Shown here in pieces: positions 51,301-59,906 of a stretch of 64,000 nucleotides of DNA; position 1 is the stretch's first letter, and each line of letters opens with the position of its first letter. Both the position numbers and the translations under genes were made by a program. The DNA is taken from contig JAUYOG010000057.1 of assembly GCA_030695945.1 (NCBI GenBank), positions 1 through 64,000 of the forward strand. The letters run 5' to 3'. Source of the stretch: Ramlibacter sp. GTDB lineage: Bacteria; Pseudomonadota; Gammaproteobacteria; Burkholderiales; Burkholderiaceae_C. Below the pieces are notes generated by a model, which was given only the letters and a program-made list of their open reading frames with translations, was not told the DNA's origin and made no database searches.

Positions 51301-52458
51301 CTAGTTTCCGGCGATGGTGTATTCCCCGGCGGCGGTCCACTTGATGGTGGCGTCGAGGAACACGGTCTTGAGCTCGGGGCGGGACATGCGGACCATGTCG
51401 TGCGCCTCGCCGCTGCGCCCGCCGGCGCCGCAGAAGAACACGATGGGCTTGTCGGCCGGCAGCTGGGCAATCTTCTTCTCCAGCGTGTTGATCGGCACGT
51501 TGATCGCCCCCTTGAAAGTGCCGGACGCGAACTCCTGCGGCTCGCGCACGTCGACGAGGTGGACGGTGGCCGGCGCTTCCTTGAAGATGCGTTCGAACGA
51601 AGCGACCGCTATCGTCCCCACCTCCTTGCCCGCCACGATGGCCGGAGCGGCGGCGGCGCCCGCCACCGAGGCGCCCGGCCCGGGGCCGAAGGCGGCCTCC
51701 CAACCCGGATAGCCTTCCGGCACCACCCTCACGTTGGTGTAGCCGAGCTTGATCGCCTTGTCGGCGGAGTCGTTGCTCAGCTTGCAGGCCAGGCCGTCGC
51801 AATAGAAGTACACGGGCGATGCCCTGTCCGCCGGCAGCCGCTCGGCCGCGAGCTTGTCGAACTGCGAATCGGGCAGGCTGATCGCGCCGGGGATGTGGCC
51901 CTTGTCGTACTTGCGGTCCTTGGGCCGGGCATCGACCAGGGTCAGGGAAGCCTTCGTGTCCATCTGCTGCTTGACGTGCGCCACGCTCACGGCGTGCAGG
52001 CCGCCGCTCCTGATCCAATCGGGGAAACCGTCCGCGTAGACGCGGATGTTCGTGTAGCCCAGCTTCTCGGCCTTGAACGCCGAGTTGTGGCTCAGGATGC
52101 ATTCCGGCCCGTCGCAATAGAAGATCACCAGCTGCGCCTTGTCCTTGGGCAGCAGCGCCGGCGCGAGCTTGTCGAACTGCGAATCCGGAATGTTCACGGC
52201 CGTGGGGATGTGGCCGACGTCGTACTTGCGCGCCGCCGGACGAGCGTCCACGATGGTGACGCCATCGAGCTTGGGCAGCACCGCGTACGGTTTCACGAAA
52301 TTGACGTCCACGCGCTTCGGGTAGTGGGCCGGCGCGGACGGCGCGGCCGCGGCCAGGGGCTGGTCCGCCGCCTGGGCGGGTCCGCCCACCAGCAGGCTGG
52401 GGGCGAGCAGCATGCTGGCGCAGAGGGCGGCGATGGTGGTCTTGGCACGGGTGTTCAT
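51301..52458 (-). CDS. Exported protein with three rhodanese domains
   Basis: A 385-residue periplasmic protein: signal peptide ending AQA (residue 30), then three rhodanese domains (about 50-150, 165-265, 285-383). The first two have active-site loops FYCDGPEC and FYCDGLAC, the third FFCGAGGRSG, so only the last has the usual six-residue loop and the others carry an extra cysteine. It probably moves sulfane sulfur in the periplasm. GAGGA is 5 bases before the ATG. Two similar 25-base boxes lie upstream (52626 and 52761). Confidence 0.88.
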   Translation of the reverse strand: MNTRAKTTIAALCASMLLAPSLLVGGPAQAADQPLAAAAPSAPAHYPKRVDVNFVKPYAVLPKLDGVTIVDARPAARKYDVGHIPTAVNIPDSQFDKLAPALLPKDKAQLVIFYCDGPECILSHNSAFKAEKLGYTNIRVYADGFPDWIRSGGLHAVSVAHVKQQMDTKASLTLVDARPKDRKYDKGHIPGAISLPDSQFDKLAAERLPADRASPVYFYCDGLACKLSNDSADKAIKLGYTNVRVVPEGYPGWEAAFGPGPGASVAGAAAAPAIVAGKEVGTIAVASFERIFKEAPATVHLVDVREPQEFASGTFKGAINVPINTLEKKIAQLPADKPIVFFCGAGGRSGEAHDMVRMSRPELKTVFLDATIKWTAAGEYTIAGN

Positions 52459-52810
52459 GGTGATCCTCTTCGAGTGGGGTTGTCGGCGGCTGCCTCGCGC
52501 CAACAGGGTTGTTTGCAACCAATTCGAAGCATGGCCCGTGCCACTTCGGCCGCGCCCCGGATTCGCGTTTGGAATCAACGCGATGGCGCGGTTCATGCAC
52601 CTCGTGAAAGGCGACTTCGCAGCCCGAAGTACATTTCTTCCATGCACCCCTGCCGTTGCGAACGGGGCTGCCGGCGTATCAAAGGAAACGGAAGGTTCTC
52701 ACATACACTGGGGAGTATGCAGCTTTGAACTGCCTGGATGCTCGCGCGGCGCTGTGTGCGGAAGTACATTTGTTTTGTACATCCCGCCCCTGGCACAGCA
52801 CCATTCGGTG
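52459..52810. other. Gene-free region with two repeated boxes and a palindrome
   Basis: No gene is supported in these 352 bases. Two boxes start GAAGTACATTT (52626-52636 and 52761-52771), 135 bases apart; on the minus strand each is preceded at matching distance by a GxTGyA element. The second contains GTACA and TGTAC arms 7 bases apart. A separate palindrome, GGTTG-TTTG-CAACC, lies at 52507-52520. They fit operator sites for the rhodanese gene, whose start is at 52458. Confidence 0.5.
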
Positions 52811-53431
52811 TTAGAGCGGCTCCACGACCACGAGCTGCGGGTCGTCGCCATGCTCGACGAGCAGGCGCCGCACCCGGTCCTGCCACAACGCGCGGAACTG
52901 CGCTTCCTCTTGGGCCGTCGCAGTACCGGTCATGCACTGTTGCAACAGCCCGCGCATCCGCGGATCGCCAGGGACCCGCTCCATGCGCACGGACACCGAC
53001 ACGGCCGCGCCGGTGTCGATCCGCGACAAGCGCGGGCCGGCCATCTCGGCCAGGCCGAACGCCAGAAGCCCGCGCCGGTCGAAGCGGCCGCCAATGCCGT
53101 GGAAGCCGCCCGCGCCGGCGGCGCCGGTGATCATGCCGATCACACTGCCGATGACGCCGCTCACGCCCTCGTCGGCGGGATCGGGCATGTCGACGCGCAC
53201 TCCGCCGCGTTCGGGCAGTGCGCCGGGATACAGCGCCGCCAACCCGGCGCGCGCCATCAGGAATGCCGAGGCCACCGTCGGGCACGAATGCCCGGCGAGC
53301 TTGACGGCGTCCGCGTAGCTGTACTCGATGACGCCGCCCACCGCGGCGCCGAGAAAGTCGGCCAGCGGGTCGCGCACGATGATGCGTGGCGCGTTGGCGA
53401 AGAAATCGGGGAAGCGGGTGCTGCTGTTCAT
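52811..53431 (-). CDS. FmdE-like domain protein
   Basis: A 206-residue protein whose KLAGHSCPTVASAFLMARAGL segment, partly quoted as GHSCP, is the metal-binding start of the FmdE (formylmethanofuran dehydrogenase subunit E) family. Later segments GVSGVIGSVIGMITGAAGAGGF and RRGLLAFG complete a mixed alpha/beta core. Function of bacterial members is unclear, with a possible zinc site. It follows nsrR by 8 bases, so it is probably controlled by NO as part of the same transcript. Start ATG 53431. Confidence 0.72.
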   Translation of the reverse strand: MNSSTRFPDFFANAPRIIVRDPLADFLGAAVGGVIEYSYADAVKLAGHSCPTVASAFLMARAGLAALYPGALPERGGVRVDMPDPADEGVSGVIGSVIGMITGAAGAGGFHGIGGRFDRRGLLAFGLAEMAGPRLSRIDTGAAVSVSVRMERVPGDPRMRGLLQQCMTGTATAQEEAQFRALWQDRVRRLLVEHGDDPQLVVVEPL

Positions 53432-53439
53432 GGGGGGCC

Positions 53440-53916
53440 TCAGGCTCGGCGGCTCGCCGCCCGTTTGGCGGCGTGGATCGGAATGACGGCGCCGGCCTGC
53501 CTGGCCGGGCGGCGCGGCGGCGGCACGATGTCGGCCAGCGTGGCGGCGTCCAGTTCGCGCAGGTACGCAGCAAGGGCGCGACCGAACAGGCCCTTGAGCC
53601 CGCACGACGCGGACATGGTGCAGGCGTTGGTGGTGTCGTCGAAGCACTCGACGAGGCGGAAGTCGGTCTCCGACCCGCGCACCACGTCACCGATGCGGAT
53701 CTCGGAGGGCGGCTTCACGAGCCGCACACCGCCGCTGCGCCCGCGAATGGTTTCGAGCACGCCCTGGCGCGCCAGGTCGCTGACGATCTTCATCAGGTTG
53801 TTCTTGGAGATTTCCTGCGCCTGCGCCACTTCGGCGATCGTGATCAGGCGGCCGGGGTTCGCGGCGCAGTGCATCAGCACGCGCAGCGTGTGGTCGGTGT
53901 ATTCGGCAAGCCGCAT
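53440..53916 (-). CDS. nsrR: NsrR, NO-sensing Rrf2-family repressor
   Basis: A 158-residue Rrf2 regulator. The winged helix includes YTDHTLRVLMHCAANP and ISKNNLMKIVSDLARQ. The Fe-S cluster cysteines are C91, C99 and C105 in ECFDDTTNACTMSASC, matching NsrR. GGAG lies 8 bases before the ATG at 53916, which gives the family start MRLAEYTDHTLR. It is transcribed with the FmdE-like gene and divergently from nnrS, with an NsrR-like palindrome between. It should repress both until NO destroys its cluster. Confidence 0.93.
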   Translation of the reverse strand: MRLAEYTDHTLRVLMHCAANPGRLITIAEVAQAQEISKNNLMKIVSDLARQGVLETIRGRSGGVRLVKPPSEIRIGDVVRGSETDFRLVECFDDTTNACTMSASCGLKGLFGRALAAYLRELDAATLADIVPPPRRPARQAGAVIPIHAAKRAASRRA

Positions 53917-53970
53917 TCGATCATCTCCGGAAGGGGTGCCATCGGGTTGCGCCGACGGCCGCGCTGGTAT

Positions 53971-53993
53971 AAGATTCATTCTACATGAATGTT
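53971..53993. promoter_or_regulatory. NsrR-like operator between nsrR and nnrS
   Basis: AAGATTCATT and ATGAATGTT form an inverted repeat (core ATTCAT-tctac-ATGAAT) over 23 bases. TATAAG at 53968-53973 is a possible -10 of the nnrS-P450 unit, so the site overlaps it. It resembles the NsrR consensus (GATGYA-type half sites), and its left half, AAGATTCATT, reappears upstream of sufB. Confidence 0.78.
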
Positions 53994-54029
53994 AAAGGCG
54001 GCGCAGGTCCCAGGCCCGCCGGTCCCGCA

Positions 54030-55229
54030 GTGACGCACCCGACGATTTCCATCCCCACCACATCCGTTCCCGCCCCACCGCAGGGCATCCCGCTGCTGCG
54101 CCTGGGCTTCCGGCCTTTCTACCTGCTGGCGGCGCTGTTCGCGGCGCTGGCCGTTCCCTTGTGGGCGGCGATGCTGCTCGGGTACCTCACGATCGGGCTG
54201 ACGGTGCCCCCGTTGCTATGGCATGCGCACGAACTCCTTTACGGCTTCGCGACAGCGGTCGTCATCGGCTTCCTGCTGACCGCGGGCAAGGCCTGGACCG
54301 GGTTGCCGACCCCCCGCGGCGTGGCGCTCGGCGCCCTCGCGCTGCTTTGGATTGCCGCGCGCCTGTCGGCCCTGGGCGCGCCCTACGTCGTGTACGCGAT
54401 GCTGGACATCGCCTTGCTGCCCCTGGTGGCGGGCATCTTCGGGCGGGTGCTGTGGCGCGCCGGCAATCGCCGCAACCTGCCGCTGGCCGGCGTCCTCGCC
54501 ACCCTGGCGGCGGCGAACATCGTCTTTCACCTGGCGGTGCTGGGCATCGTCGATGTGTCCCCGGTTCGTGCCCTCTACGCTGCGCTGGCGCTGATCGTCG
54601 TGATCGAATGCGTGATCGCCGGGCGTGTCATTCCCGCGTTCACGGCCAACGCGACGCCCGGGCTGACGATCACAGCGCAGCCGCGCCTGACCCAGGCGGC
54701 GCTGGCCGCGGTCGTCGCCGGGCTGGCACTGTGGGTGCTGGGCGCGCCGCCGGCGCTCACCGCGGCCGTGCTCAGCGCCGCCGCCGCGCTGCAACTGCTG
54801 CGGCAATGGCATTGGCGCCCCTTCGTGACTGGCGGCCGGCCGGTCCTGTGGATCCTGCATGTCTCCCATGCCTGGCTGCCGGTCGGGTTCCTCCTGCTCG
54901 CGGCTGCGCAGCTCGGCGTCGTGCCCGTGTCGGCCGGTGTGCACGCGCTGGCCGTGGGCGCGACCGGCGGGCTGATCATCGGCATGCTCACGCGGACCGC
55001 GCGCGGGCACACCGGCCGGCCGCTGCAGGTCTCGCGCCTGGAAGTGGCCGCCTATGGGCTGGTGCTCGGCGCCGCCGTGTGCCGCGCCATCCTGCCGCTG
55101 GTGGTTCCGCAGTTCTTCCTGCACCTCGTGGCCGGCGCGGCCGCGGCCTGGAGCGCGGCCTTCCTGATCTACCTCTTCATCTACACGCCCTGGCTCACCA
55201 GCACGCGGATGGACGGCAAGGATGGCTGA
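54030..55229 (+). CDS. nnrS: NnrS family NO-response membrane protein
   Basis: A 399-residue integral membrane protein with about 12 helices. LLRLGFRPFYLLAALFAAL is the NnrS opening, and conserved segments WHAHELLYGFA, RVIPAFTAN and HVSHAWLPVGFLLL carry histidines that bind heme and copper in family members. NnrS protects against NO and dinitrosyl iron damage. I use the GTG at 54030 because the ATG at 53985 sits within the operator, next to the likely transcription start. Its stop overlaps the P450 gene by 8 bases. Confidence 0.9.
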   Translation: MTHPTISIPTTSVPAPPQGIPLLRLGFRPFYLLAALFAALAVPLWAAMLLGYLTIGLTVPPLLWHAHELLYGFATAVVIGFLLTAGKAWTGLPTPRGVALGALALLWIAARLSALGAPYVVYAMLDIALLPLVAGIFGRVLWRAGNRRNLPLAGVLATLAAANIVFHLAVLGIVDVSPVRALYAALALIVVIECVIAGRVIPAFTANATPGLTITAQPRLTQAALAAVVAGLALWVLGAPPALTAAVLSAAAALQLLRQWHWRPFVTGGRPVLWILHVSHAWLPVGFLLLAAAQLGVVPVSAGVHALAVGATGGLIIGMLTRTARGHTGRPLQVSRLEVAAYGLVLGAAVCRAILPLVVPQFFLHLVAGAAAAWSAAFLIYLFIYTPWLTSTRMDGKDG

Positions 55230-56388
55230 CAGGACCGCGAGCCAATCCGTGCCGACCTGGGATCCGCGATCCGCCGAGGTCCAGGCAGACCAGATCAAGG
55301 CCTACGACGCGCTGCGCCGCCGCTGCCCGGTGGCGCACAGTGACTTCCTGCATTCGTCGCTCTTGTGCCACGCCGACGTAGTGTGCGTGCTGCGCGATCC
55401 GGCGACGTTCAGCAGCCAGGCCTCCAGCCACCTGAACGTGCCGAACGGCATGGACCCGCCGCAGCACACCGCCTGGCGGCGACTGATCGAGCCGTACTTC
55501 GACGCGCAGGCGCTCGCCACGTTCGAGCCCGGGTGCCGCACCATCGTGCGCGAGTTGGTCGATAGCCTGCCGGACAGCGCGGAACTGGAGTGGATGGATT
55601 TCGCGCGCGACTGCACGATGCGCATGCTGTGCGCTTTCATGGGCTGGCCGGACACGCTGCACGAGCCCTTGCGCGACTGGGTCCGCAAGAACCACGCGGC
55701 CACGCTGGCCCAGGACCGCGCCGCGATGGCGGACATCGCTTTCGAGTTCGATGCCCACATCCGGACGCAGCTTGCGCTGCGCCGCGCCGACGGGCTTGCC
55801 GGTACCGACGTGACCACGCGGCTCGCCCGGGAGCGGATCGACTGCAGGCCGCTCTCGGACGCGGAGATCGTGAGCATCGTGCGCAACTGGACGGTCGGTG
55901 AGCTCTCGACGATGGCCGCCTGCGTCGGCATCCTGGCCCGATACCTCGCATCCCATCCCGAACTGCTCGCGTCGTTGCGCGCGGATCCGGCCGGACTGCC
56001 CGCGGCCATCGACGAGATCCTTCGCATGGATGCGCCGCTGATCGCGAACCGGCGGGTGGTGCGGGAACCGGTCGAGATCGGCGGTGCGCGCTTCGAGCCT
56101 GGTGACCGGCTGTCGCTCCTATGGGCATCGGCGAATCGCGACGAGGCGGTGTTCGGCGATCCCGACGAGTTCCGGCCCGAGCGCGACCCTTCGCTGAACC
56201 TGCTGTATGGCGCCGGCATCCACGTCTGCCCCGGAGCGCCGCTGGCGCGCCTGCAATTGCGCATCGTCATGGAGGCATTGCTGGCGCAGGTGCGGTCGCT
56301 GGAGATCGTTCCGGGAAAGGCGCCCGTCAGGGCGCTCTATCCCACGGGCGGCTACTCTTCGCTGCCGCTACGCATCGAGCGGGAATGA
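55222..56388 (+). CDS. Cytochrome P450 co-transcribed with nnrS
   Basis: A 388-residue soluble P450. The heme loop is YGAGIHVCPG (C336), the ExxR is EILR (E265, R268), and the I helix reads VGELSTM (G226-T230), so the usual acid-alcohol pair (E/D-T) is replaced by L228 and S229. It starts inside nnrS (8-base overlap), so NO probably induces it as part of the nnrS unit. The altered I helix recalls, but does not equal, the NO reductase P450nor of fungi. No ferredoxin or reductase gene is adjacent. Substrate unknown. Confidence 0.92.
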   Translation: MADRTASQSVPTWDPRSAEVQADQIKAYDALRRRCPVAHSDFLHSSLLCHADVVCVLRDPATFSSQASSHLNVPNGMDPPQHTAWRRLIEPYFDAQALATFEPGCRTIVRELVDSLPDSAELEWMDFARDCTMRMLCAFMGWPDTLHEPLRDWVRKNHAATLAQDRAAMADIAFEFDAHIRTQLALRRADGLAGTDVTTRLARERIDCRPLSDAEIVSIVRNWTVGELSTMAACVGILARYLASHPELLASLRADPAGLPAAIDEILRMDAPLIANRRVVREPVEIGGARFEPGDRLSLLWASANRDEAVFGDPDEFRPERDPSLNLLYGAGIHVCPGAPLARLQLRIVMEALLAQVRSLEIVPGKAPVRALYPTGGYSSLPLRIERE

Positions 56389-56403
56389 CCGCCCCGTCGG
56401 CGG

Positions 56404-57615
56404 CTATGCCGTCCCGGCCAGCGCCAGGAACGCGGCCAGCGTCGCCTCGATGCCCCGGACGGCCGCGAGGGTCGGCGCGTCGGGTGCGCGGTTCAGGTCC
56501 ACCACCGCCACACCCAGGCCGCGGTCGGTCTCCAGGTGGAGCTGCGCCACGTTCAGGCCCGCATCCGCCAGCACGCCGTTGAGGTGCGACATCACGCCCG
56601 GCTGGTCGCGGTGCAGGTGCACCAGGCGTGAGGCCCCGCGGATCGGCCCGGCGCCGACCTCCGGCAGGTTGACGCTGCCGCGCACCGCTCCCAGCAGCAG
56701 GTAATCGCGCAGCTTCTCGGAGACTTCCACGCCCAGGTTGCGCTGGGCCTCGATCGTCGAGCCGCCGACGTGCGGCGTGAGGATCACGTTGTCGAGTTCG
56801 CGCAGCGGCGACTCGAACGGCTGGTCGCGCCCGGTCGGTTCCACCGGGAAAACGTCGATGGCCGCGCCGCGCAGGTGGCCTTCCTTCAGCGCGTCGTGCA
56901 GGGCCGCGATGTCGACGGCGTGGCCTCGTGCGAGGTTGACCAGCACGGCGCCGGGCTTCATCTGCGCCAGGCGGTGCGAGTCGACCAGGTTGCGCGTCAG
57001 CGGTGTCTGCGGCACGTGCAGCGTCACCACGTCGGCTTCCTCGAGCAGCGCCTGCAGGCTCGCCGCCGGCGCGGCATTGCCCAGCGGTAGCCGCGCCTCC
57101 ACGTCGTGGAAGATCACGCGCATGCCGATGGCTTCCGCGAGCAGGCCGGTCTGCGTGCCGATCTTGCCGTAGCCGACGATGCCCAGCGTCTTGCCGCGGA
57201 TCTCGTTCGATCCGGCCGAGTCCTTCAGCCACTCGCCCCGCCGCGCCGCGGCGTGCCGCTCCGGCACCCGGCGCAGCAGATGGATCGCGTGGCCGATCAC
57301 CAGCTCGGCAACCGATCGCGTGTTGGAGAACGGGCCGTTGAAGACGGCGATGCCACGCTCGGCGGCCGCCCTCAGGTCGATGTTGTTGGTGCCGGTGCAG
57401 TAGGCCCCCACGGCGCGCAGCCGCGGCGCGCGCGCGAATGCCTCGGCATCGAGCACGGTGCGCGAACGCACGCCGAGCACCTGCGCGTCGGCGAGCAGCG
57501 ACCTGAGCTCGGTCGGCGGGGGGGCGTGGCGCAGCCGCACGATCTCGGCGCGGGGCATGCCCTGCAGCACGCTGTCGGCACTGGCGTGCACGTCTTCCAG
57601 CAAGAGGATGTTCAA
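56404..57615 (-). CDS. serA: D-3-phosphoglycerate dehydrogenase
   Basis: A 403-residue NAD-dependent 2-hydroxyacid dehydrogenase catalysing the first step of serine synthesis. NAD loop GIVGYGKIGTQTG (about residues 144-156), catalytic R in NLARG, E in VEPT region and H in LTPHVGGST are present. The last 75 residues are an ACT domain (HLHRDQPGVMSHLNGVL) for serine feedback. It ends the suf run, 43 bases after sufT; serine links it to cysteine supply for SufS, though the link is inference. Length matches the E. coli-type enzyme. Confidence 0.93.
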   Translation of the reverse strand: MNILLLEDVHASADSVLQGMPRAEIVRLRHAPPPTELRSLLADAQVLGVRSRTVLDAEAFARAPRLRAVGAYCTGTNNIDLRAAAERGIAVFNGPFSNTRSVAELVIGHAIHLLRRVPERHAAARRGEWLKDSAGSNEIRGKTLGIVGYGKIGTQTGLLAEAIGMRVIFHDVEARLPLGNAAPAASLQALLEEADVVTLHVPQTPLTRNLVDSHRLAQMKPGAVLVNLARGHAVDIAALHDALKEGHLRGAAIDVFPVEPTGRDQPFESPLRELDNVILTPHVGGSTIEAQRNLGVEVSEKLRDYLLLGAVRGSVNLPEVGAGPIRGASRLVHLHRDQPGVMSHLNGVLADAGLNVAQLHLETDRGLGVAVVDLNRAPDAPTLAAVRGIEATLAAFLALAGTA

Positions 57616-57658
57616 GGGCGGGCCTGTCGTGATGGATGAAGGATGGAAGGTAGGGCTG

Positions 57659-58207
57659 TCACAGGCCCAGCGAGAGCAGGGCGGCCTCGGACATGCGCGA
57701 GCGGTCCCACGGCGGATCGAACACGAGATCGACCGTCACCTCCTGCACGTCGTCGAGTGCCAGCACCTTTTCGGCCACTTCGTTGCCGAGCGCGTCGCCC
57801 ATGCCACAGCCGGGCGCCGTGAGCGTGAGCTGGATCGACACGTTGGACCGGCCGTTGTCCGCCGGCGTGATGTCGCAGCCGTAGATCAGCCCCAGCTCCA
57901 CGATGTCGACCGGGATTTCCGGGTCGTAGCAGGTCTTGAGCACTTCGCGCACCCGGGTCGGCAGGTCGGCGGGCTGGCCGTCAGCTGCGGCCGTGGCGGC
58001 CGGCGCCGGCACCGGCTTGCCGATGGCGTCGGCGTCCGTGCCCTTCAGCCGCACCAGCTGGCCCTCGACGTGCAACGTGAAGTTGGAACCCAGCGCCTGC
58101 GTGATCTCCGCGAGGGTGCCCGGGGGCAGCTCGTGCACAGTGCCGTGCGGGATCAGCTCGACCTGCACCGGCCGGCGCACGATCACCGATTCACGGGAGT
58201 GCCTCAC
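57659..58207 (-). CDS. sufT: SufT-type Fe-S assembly protein (MIP18/DUF59 family)
   Basis: A 182-residue protein. The N-terminal 70 residues are variable; the core DPEIPVDIVELGLIYG and the APGCGMGDALGNEVAEKVL segment with the conserved cysteine are MIP18/DUF59. SufT assists maturation of Fe-S proteins, mainly lipoate or aconitase type. GTG at 58207 overlaps the sufU stop (GTGA). It is the last suf gene of the operon. Confidence 0.9.
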   Translation of the reverse strand: MRHSRESVIVRRPVQVELIPHGTVHELPPGTLAEITQALGSNFTLHVEGQLVRLKGTDADAIGKPVPAPAATAAADGQPADLPTRVREVLKTCYDPEIPVDIVELGLIYGCDITPADNGRSNVSIQLTLTAPGCGMGDALGNEVAEKVLALDDVQEVTVDLVFDPPWDRSRMSEAALLSLGL

Positions 58208-58668
58208 GGCGCCACCCCCAGGGTGGTGTCGACATCCACCTCGGCGGTCTCGCCGATCGCGTGCATCAGCGCGTGCCAGCCCAGCAGCGCGCATTTGATC
58301 CGGCCCGGATAGCGGGCGACGCCCGCCAGGCTGACCAGCTTGCCCAGCTGCGCGCCTTCCGGCTCGGCTTGCCCGGTGAGCACGGCACGGAACCGCTGCT
58401 GCAGCGACCGCGCGGTGTCGATGTCGCGGCCGATCACGGCCTCGGTCATCATCGAAGACGACGCGATGCAGATGGCACAGCCCTGGCCGTCGAAGGCGAT
58501 GTCGGCGATGCGCCCGTCCTCGAGCCGCAGCTGCACCTGGACGTCGTCGCCGCATTGCGGGTTGCGCCCGCGCGCCTCGTGGGTCGGCGCGGCCAGCGTG
58601 CCGAAGTGGCGCGGCGCGCGCTTGTGCTCGACCACCATCTCCTGGTACAGCTGCTCGGTGGCGCTCAT
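58204..58668 (-). CDS. sufU: SufU zinc-dependent sulfur acceptor
   Basis: A 154-residue IscU-like protein. Zinc ligands C39, D41, C64 and a late C in KCALLGW (about residue 126) match SufU. NPQCGDDVQV and GCAICIASSSMM are the family motifs; the extra insertion of about 20 residues before the last cysteine separates SufU from IscU. It receives persulfide from SufS. ATGA overlap with sufS and GTGA overlap with sufT. Confidence 0.93.
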   Translation of the reverse strand: MSATEQLYQEMVVEHKRAPRHFGTLAAPTHEARGRNPQCGDDVQVQLRLEDGRIADIAFDGQGCAICIASSSMMTEAVIGRDIDTARSLQQRFRAVLTGQAEPEGAQLGKLVSLAGVARYPGRIKCALLGWHALMHAIGETAEVDVDTTLGVAP

Positions 58669-59906
58669 CGCAGCACCTCCAGCGCGTGGGCGACGCCGGC
58701 CACCAGCCGCTCCACGTCGTCGTGCGTGTTGTAAAGCGCGAACGAGGCGCGCGTGGTCGGACCGGTGCCCAGGTGTTCCAGCAGCGGCTGCGCGCAGTGA
58801 TGGCCCGTTCGCACCGCGATGCCGCTTTCGTCCAGCAACGTGCCCAGGTCGTGCGGGTGCGCGCCCTCGGCCACGAAGGAGACGATGGCGGACTGCTCCG
58901 CGTGCGGGGCCAACACCGTCACGCCATCCAGCGCGGACAGCCCGGCCACCGCGTGGGCCCGCAGCGCGCGCAGGTGCACGTCGATCGCGGTGCGGCCGAT
59001 GCCGTCGATGAAAGCCGCCGCCGCGGCCATGCCCACGGCGCCGGCCACGTTCGGCGTGCCGCCCTCGAGCCGGGCCGGCAATTCGGCGAAGCTCGCCTCC
59101 TGCTCGGTCACCCAGTCCACCATGTCGCCGCCCAGCCGCAGCGGTGCGAGCCGGTCGAGCGACTTGCGCGCGCCGGCCAGCGCGCCGATGCCCATCGGGC
59201 CGTACATCTTGTGGCCCGAGAACGCCATGAAGTCGCAGGCCAGGCCGGCCAGCCGCGGCATCTCGTGCGCCGCGGCCTGCGCGGCGTCGAGCACCGTGAG
59301 CGCGCCGGCTTCGCGGGCCAGGGCGAGCAGGTCCTCGTAGGGCGGGCGTTCGCCGGTCGCGTTGGCGCAAGCCGTCACCGCGAACACCATCGTGCGCGGC
59401 GTGAGCAGCCGCGCCAGCTCGTCGGGGTGCAGCCGGCCTTGGGCGTCGGGTCGCAGGATCCGCAGCGTCGCGCCGCTCCGGCGCGCCGCCTGCTGCCAGG
59501 GCACCAGGTTCGCGTGGTGCTCGAGCCCGCTCACGATGATCTCGTCGCGCGGGCGGAGGTACGAGGGGCCGCCCGCGCGGTCCGACAAGCCGTGCGCCAC
59601 CAGGTTGATCGCCTCGGTGGTGCCGGAGGTGAAGACCAGCTCGTGCGAAGGGCCGGCGCCGATGAAGCGCTTGAGGTCCCCGCGCGCGCGCTCGTAGGCG
59701 TCGGTGGCGCGCTGGCTGAGCGTGTGCACGCCCCGGTGGATGTTGGCGCGGCTCGTGATCTCGAATTCGCGCATGGCTTCCAGCACCGCCAGCGGCATGT
59801 GCGTGGTGGCGGCGTTGTCCAGGTAGGCCAGCGCCACCCCGTTGACGGCCTGCGCCAAGCCAGGGAACGTCCCCGGCAGCGTCGTCTTTTGCAGCAGGTC
59901 ACCCAT
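58665..59906 (-). CDS. sufS: SufS cysteine desulfurase (class II)
   Basis: A 413-residue PLP enzyme that takes sulfur from cysteine. SFSGHKMYGP-type PLP lysine is seen in FSGHKMYGP (about residue 229), and the active cysteine in RTGHHCAQPLL (about residue 370). The YLDNAATTHMP opening is standard. With SufU next door this is the SufS-SufU pair of Gram-positive and many beta-proteobacterial systems instead of SufE. Its start overlaps the sufD end by 8 bases. Confidence 0.94.
   Translation of the reverse strand: MGDLLQKTTLPGTFPGLAQAVNGVALAYLDNAATTHMPLAVLEAMREFEITSRANIHRGVHTLSQRATDAYERARGDLKRFIGAGPSHELVFTSGTTEAINLVAHGLSDRAGGPSYLRPRDEIIVSGLEHHANLVPWQQAARRSGATLRILRPDAQGRLHPDELARLLTPRTMVFAVTACANATGERPPYEDLLALAREAGALTVLDAAQAAAHEMPRLAGLACDFMAFSGHKMYGPMGIGALAGARKSLDRLAPLRLGGDMVDWVTEQEASFAELPARLEGGTPNVAGAVGMAAAAAFIDGIGRTAIDVHLRALRAHAVAGLSALDGVTVLAPHAEQSAIVSFVAEGAHPHDLGTLLDESGIAVRTGHHCAQPLLEHLGTGPTTRASFALYNTHDDVERLVAGVAHALEVLR

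Noticed and set aside
49352..52600. 1082-codon minus-strand open frame covering the ECF, AhpD-like and rhodanese region.
   Set aside because: It reads antisense through the sigma and AhpD-like genes and out of frame through the rhodanese gene, so it is not a real gene.
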